A DNA stretch of 9,517 bases from Lachnospiraceae bacterium UBA3641 (GTDB taxonomy: Bacteria; Bacillota; Clostridia; Lachnospirales; Lachnospiraceae): NCBI GenBank assembly GCA_002373875.1, contig DFKQ01000061.1:1-9517 (forward strand). Reading direction: 5' to 3'. Under the pieces are notes generated by a model that saw only the letters and a program-made list of their open reading frames with translations, did no database searches and was not told the origin of the DNA. This document shows positions 6,386 through 9,517 of this stretch, piece by piece. The translations under genes were made by a program, and so were the position numbers. Numbering within the stretch: the first letter of the stretch is position 1; each line of letters starts with the position of its first letter.

Positions 6386-7642
6386 CTATTTCTTCTCATT
6401 CTTCGATACTACATCGAAGATAACGGCAACAAGGAGAACCAAACCTTTAACAACCTTCTGCCAGTTAGCTTCAATTCCCATAAGTGACATACCCTGGTTG
6501 ATAACACCGGTAAGAAGAGCACCGATGATAACTCCGGGAACCGTACCTATTCCACCGTAAGCACTGGCTCCACCGATGAAGCAGGCACCGATGGCATCCA
6601 TCTCGTAGCCTTCACCCATCTTAGGTGTTGCCTTGGTAAGTCTTGCGGCAACAAGCGCACCGGCAAGTCCCGTAAGAAGGCCCATGTTCATATAAGCGAA
6701 GAAATAAACGAACTTGGTATTGATACCTGAAAGACCGGCTGCCTTAACGTTGCCGCCGACTGCGTACAGGTGACGGCCTATTCTGGTCCTTGTCGTTACA
6801 TAACCGTAAATAAGCACTACCAGCAATACCCAAATGAAGGATGTGGGAATTCCCTTATACTCAGCCAGTCTCTCTGTGATGAAGAGGATAGCCGCGCTTA
6901 TAAGGATACATTTTATTATTTCAGATCCGAGAGGTGTGGTCTCATATCCGCGCTTGACAGCATTCATACGTCCCTTGGCAACCATGGCGATGAAAACTAT
7001 AACAACTATTATTCCGACTGCCATACACAGATAATTGATATGTCCCGCACGTCCGGCATCAAGTATCTGACCTGCATTATAGGTTTCAAGTATCTTGGCA
7101 CCGTCTTCCGAATTAAGCATTGCCTGAGTAGGACCTGCAAAATCCTTGATATAGCAGTCAGCGCCGCCACCGAACAGATTGATGAATCCGGTAAAGCCCT
7201 TAAGGTTTACATCCATACCTTCAAGAACTACGTTTGCAAGTCCCCTGAAAGCGTACATACCCGAAAGAGTTGCGATGAATGGCGGAACCTTTATATAGGC
7301 AATCCAGAAGCCCTGCCATATTCCAACCAGAAGACCTACAAGGATCATTACTATAACACCTATGATAGGGCTCATACCCTTATTCATCATGGTTGATCCT
7401 ATAGCTGCCGCAAAGCATAATACCGAACCTACTGCAAGGTCGATGTTACCGCCGGTCAGTATACATAAAAGCATACCGACACCAAGCACGAATACATATG
7501 TATTCTGGGACAAAAGGTTTGTTATGTTCTGGGGAAACAGGATCTTACCACCCGTAGCAATTGCAAATATGATAAATACAACAACAAGGGCGATGACCAT
7601 GGTGTATTTTTTCAGTGTTAACAATACGCTTGATTTTTCCAT
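6386..7642 (-). CDS. mmsB: Monosaccharide ABC importer permease, first copy (MmsB/GguB-like)
   Basis: This 418-residue membrane protein is the more canonical of two tandem permeases. Family marks are GGNIDLAVGSVLCF (64-77), VPPFIATLSGMYAFRG (119-134), coupling stretch GGNVKAAGLSGINTK (296-310), GLAGALVAARLTKATP (325-340), IGGASAYGGIGTVPG (356-370) and NWQKVVKGLVLL (393-404). Compared with its neighbour it carries about 30 extra residues around 158-200 (ADCYIKDF to DAGRAG), a hydrophilic stretch between spans. As membrane subunit of a ChvE/GguA/GguB-type importer it should pass pentoses or hexoses such as xylose, arabinose, glucose or galactose. The substrate is not readable from sequence. The start is 2 nt after the ATPase stop, with AGGAAGGGGTG overlapping the end of that gene as ribosome binding site, so translation is coupled. 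Confidence 0.94.
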   Translation of the reverse strand: MEKSSVLLTLKKYTMVIALVVVFIIFAIATGGKILFPQNITNLLSQNTYVFVLGVGMLLCILTGGNIDLAVGSVLCFAAAIGSTMMNKGMSPIIGVIVMILVGLLVGIWQGFWIAYIKVPPFIATLSGMYAFRGLANVVLEGMDVNLKGFTGFINLFGGGADCYIKDFAGPTQAMLNSEDGAKILETYNAGQILDAGRAGHINYLCMAVGIIVVIVFIAMVAKGRMNAVKRGYETTPLGSEIIKCILISAAILFITERLAEYKGIPTSFIWVLLVVLIYGYVTTRTRIGRHLYAVGGNVKAAGLSGINTKFVYFFAYMNMGLLTGLAGALVAARLTKATPKMGEGYEMDAIGACFIGGASAYGGIGTVPGVIIGALLTGVINQGMSLMGIEANWQKVVKGLVLLVAVIFDVVSKNEKK

Positions 7643-7644
7643 AA

Positions 7645-9183
7645 TTATTCACCCCTTCCTGACTTAAGGATACTGCTCATTATTGCTTCCTGAGTAGCTT
7701 CCTCGCTGTTTAATTCACCGACCATGCGGCTTGCGTTCATTATATATATCCTGTCGGACATTCCGAGAACCTCGGGAAGCTCCGAAGAGATCATGATAAC
7801 CGACTTGCCCTCTGCCACAAGATCGTTGATGATACAATAAATCTCATACTTAGCACCTACGTCAATACCTCTTGTAGGCTCATCAAGGATCAGTATATCG
7901 GGATCAGCAAACATCCACTTGGCAAGAAGAACCTTCTGCTGGTTACCACCGGAAAGGTTTCCTACATTCTGCTCAACCGAAGGGGTTTTGGTCTTGAGCT
8001 TGTCCTTATACTCAACTGCAACCTGATATTCCTTATCCTTATCAATGATACCCTTATTACTTACTGCCTTAAGGTTTGCAAGAGTCGTATTTATCTTGAT
8101 AGGGTTGGTAAGAACAAGTCCGTTGCCCTTACGATCCTCGGTAACGTATGCGATCTTGTGCTCTATGGCATCCTTGATGGTATTGATATGAACCTCCTTA
8201 CCATCGATCGTCATTGTACCTGTGATGTTTGTTCCGTATGACTTACCGAAGATACTCATGGCAAGCTCGGTACGTCCGGCACCCATAAGTCCGTAAATAC
8301 CTACAACCTCACCCTTACGTACATTCATGGAAACGTCATTAACAACCTTTCTCTCAACATACTTGGGATGGTGTACGGTCCAGTTCTTAACTTCGAGACT
8401 GATATCACCTATCTTGACATCATGCCTCTTCGGGAAACGGTCGGTAAGCTCACGGCCAACCATGCCCTTTATTATTCTATCTTCTGAAATCTCTTCAGTC
8501 TTGGCATTTAAGGTTTCGATAGTGGAACCGTCACGAATTACCGTGATCTTGTCAGCCACATAAGCAACCTCATTCAACTTGTGAGATATGATAATCGAAG
8601 TCATTCCCTGCTTCTTAAAATCAAGAAGCAGATCAAGAAGCGCCTTGGAATCCTGCTCATTAAGTGAAGACGTGGGCTCGTCAAGTATAAGCAGCTTGGC
8701 GTGCTTGGCAAGTGCCTTGGCTATCTCAACCATCTGCTGCTTACCTGTACCGATATCCTTGACCAGTGTTCTTGAGCTGTCCTCAAGACCAACCATCTTA
8801 AGGTATTTATCGGCTTCACCGTAGGTCTCGTTCCAGTCGATCGCTGCACTCTTACCGCGCTCATTACCAAGGTACATGTTCTCACCTATGGTCATATAAG
8901 GAATAAGTGCCAGCTCCTGATGGATTATAACGATTCCCCTGGACTCCGAATCCTTGATCTTGTTGAACTTACATACCTCTCCTTTATAGACTATGTCACC
9001 TTCATATGTTCCGTAAGGATAGATTCCCGAAAGAACATTCATAAGGGTCGACTTACCGGCGCCGTTCTCACCAACGAGAGCGTGGATCTCGCCTTCTTCA
9101 ACCTGAAGGTTAACATTGTCAAGTGCTTTTACACCAGGAAAGGTTTTGGTAATGTTTTTCATTTCGAGTATTAAATTTGCCAA
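7645..9183 (-). CDS. mmsA: Monosaccharide ABC importer ATPase (MmsA/GguA-like), TTG start
   Basis: This double-ATPase subunit powers sugar uptake at the inner face of the membrane. With the TTG start it has 512 residues, normal for the GguA/RbsA/XylG type. The first domain has Walker A GENGAGKST (38-46), Q-loop Gln89, a non-standard signature IGTGKQQ (144-150), Walker B LLILDEPT (164-171) and His201. The second has a degenerate Walker A GLMGAGRTE (298-306, Arg in place of Lys), standard signature LSGGNQQ (410-416) and Walker B LILDEPTRGID (431-441). Such asymmetry is usual for this family. TTG at 9183-9181 is preferred over the ATG at 9279 because GGGAGGG (9191-9197 complement) lies 7 nt before it, MANLILEMKNITKTF matches the usual start, and the 32 extra codons would run through an intergenic hairpin. 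Second gene of the operon. Confidence 0.94.
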   Translation of the reverse strand: MANLILEMKNITKTFPGVKALDNVNLQVEEGEIHALVGENGAGKSTLMNVLSGIYPYGTYEGDIVYKGEVCKFNKIKDSESRGIVIIHQELALIPYMTIGENMYLGNERGKSAAIDWNETYGEADKYLKMVGLEDSSRTLVKDIGTGKQQMVEIAKALAKHAKLLILDEPTSSLNEQDSKALLDLLLDFKKQGMTSIIISHKLNEVAYVADKITVIRDGSTIETLNAKTEEISEDRIIKGMVGRELTDRFPKRHDVKIGDISLEVKNWTVHHPKYVERKVVNDVSMNVRKGEVVGIYGLMGAGRTELAMSIFGKSYGTNITGTMTIDGKEVHINTIKDAIEHKIAYVTEDRKGNGLVLTNPIKINTTLANLKAVSNKGIIDKDKEYQVAVEYKDKLKTKTPSVEQNVGNLSGGNQQKVLLAKWMFADPDILILDEPTRGIDVGAKYEIYCIINDLVAEGKSVIMISSELPEVLGMSDRIYIMNASRMVGELNSEEATQEAIMSSILKSGRGE

Positions 9184-9190
9184 AGTTAAT

Positions 9191-9197
9191 CCCTCCC
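9191..9197 (-). promoter_or_regulatory. Ribosome binding site that fixes the mmsA start
   Basis: The minus strand reads GGGAGGG here, 7 nt before the TTG at 9183-9181. No comparable site precedes the upstream ATG at 9279, and no other in-frame start with this spacing exists, so this site decides the start. Confidence 0.85.
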
Positions 9198-9237
9198 AAA
9201 TAGATTTTGTCTTCTCCAAGAAAGCTTTACTTAAACC

Positions 9238-9265
9238 TACAGGCGGGTTTTGGGGCCCGCCTGTA
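9238..9265 (-). terminator. Intercistronic stem-loop between chvE and mmsA
   Basis: TACAGGCGGG (9238-9247) pairs perfectly with CCCGCCTGTA (9256-9265): 10 bp, GC-rich, with an 8-nt loop. It lies in the 113-nt gap after the binding-protein stop. On the minus strand it is followed by GGTTTAAGTAAAG, not by a clean U-run, so it is more likely a partial terminator or an mRNA 3'-end stabiliser than a full stop. In binding-protein importers such structures let the binding-protein mRNA outnumber that of the membrane parts. The structure is seen and the role is inferred. Confidence 0.7.
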
Positions 9266-9296
9266 TAGTTAAAGTTCATTCTGTTATGCTTAAGAA

Positions 9297-9517
9297 TTAC
9301 TTAAGCTGATCCTCTGTGTAGTAACCTGAGTCGATAAGAAGCTCTTTGTAGTTGTTGATATCAGCAAATACGGGCTCGCAAAGGTATGAAGGGATAACGC
9401 CTGTACCATTGTCATATGTCTCGGTATCGTTAACATCAACTGTCTCACCTGAAAGGATCTGACCAACCATCTTAACAACCTGTGATGCAAGAGTACGTGT
9501 ATCCTTGAAGATAGACA
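9297..9517 (-). CDS. chvE: ChvE-like sugar-binding lipoprotein, C-terminal part
   Basis: The C-terminal 72 codons of a gene that continues beyond the right edge of the window. The visible protein starts SIFKDTRTLASQVVKMVGQI and runs through NDTETYDNGTGVIPSYL to end DSGYYTEDQLK. This closely follows the end of ChvE-type periplasmic-fold sugar-binding proteins, in which KDTR, the NDTxTYDNG block, VPSYLLxP and DSGYYxxDQL are recurrent. In Gram-positive bacteria these are usually lipoproteins on the outer face of the membrane that capture monosaccharides and deliver them to the permease. The signal sequence and most of the ligand pocket lie outside the window, so specificity cannot be judged. It is the first gene of the importer operon seen here, 113 nt before mmsA, and is followed by a stem-loop. 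The operon promoter is not in the window. Confidence 0.92.
   Translation of the reverse strand, partial: SIFKDTRTLASQVVKMVGQILSGETVDVNDTETYDNGTGVIPSYLCEPVFADINNYKELLIDSGYYTEDQLK

Noticed and set aside
6770..7396. 208-codon + strand open frame opposite the first permease
   Set aside because: It is antisense to a solid permease gene, its composition is just the mirror of membrane codons, and there is no ribosome binding site or recognisable domain.
9184..9279. N-terminal extension of the ATPase from an ATG at 9279
   Set aside because: It would translate through the 10-bp hairpin, matches no family N-terminus and lacks a ribosome binding site, while the TTG at 9183 has GGGAGGG 7 nt upstream.
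9290..9490. 66-codon open frame on the minus strand
   Set aside because: It is in a different frame from the ChvE-like C-terminus, which has clear family similarity and occupies the same bases.

Overview
The window looks like chromosomal DNA of an anaerobic Firmicute, most likely a Lachnospiraceae member (Butyrivibrio/Roseburia-like). This rests on the protein flavours (UvrC with a LPDKPGVY start, a ChvE/GguA/GguB-type sugar importer, a GHKL kinase with a LytTR regulator), strong GGAGG-type ribosome binding sites and mid-range GC. It is an inference from memory of these families, not a database result.

Left part, + strand (1-2821): an AT-rich leader carries a 16-bp direct repeat in two copies and a promoter with a 9-bp inverted repeat over its -35/spacer region. 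It is followed by a type II toxin-antitoxin pair (RelB/DinJ-like antitoxin, YoeB-like RNase toxin). Only 33 nt further on is a two-component system: a LytTR response regulator and, overlapping it by ATGA, a multi-membrane-span GHKL histidine kinase of the AgrC/ComD style. No peptide precursor gene is visible.

Middle, - strand (2855-5158): uvrC, the nucleotide excision repair endonuclease, converges on the kinase gene. Its start lies inside the 3' end of a small three-span membrane protein gene, so the two form one transcription unit. Just upstream is a clear promoter (TTGACT-17-TATCTT), directly abutting a strong hairpin that ends the next operon.

Right part, - strand (5199-9517): a monosaccharide ABC importer operon in the order chvE-like binding protein (only its C-terminal 72 codons are in the window), ATPase (mmsA/gguA type), permease 1 and permease 2. 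Two features stand out. There are two diverged tandem permeases where the family normally has one. A 10-bp perfect stem-loop lies between the binding-protein gene and the ATPase gene, where it could make binding-protein mRNA more abundant than that of the membrane components. The ATPase very probably starts at a TTG codon, because a textbook ribosome binding site lies 7 nt before it.

I see no RNA genes, CRISPR array, transposase gene or prophage gene. The genes are of known families. The novelty here lies in arrangement and regulation rather than in an evident new system.
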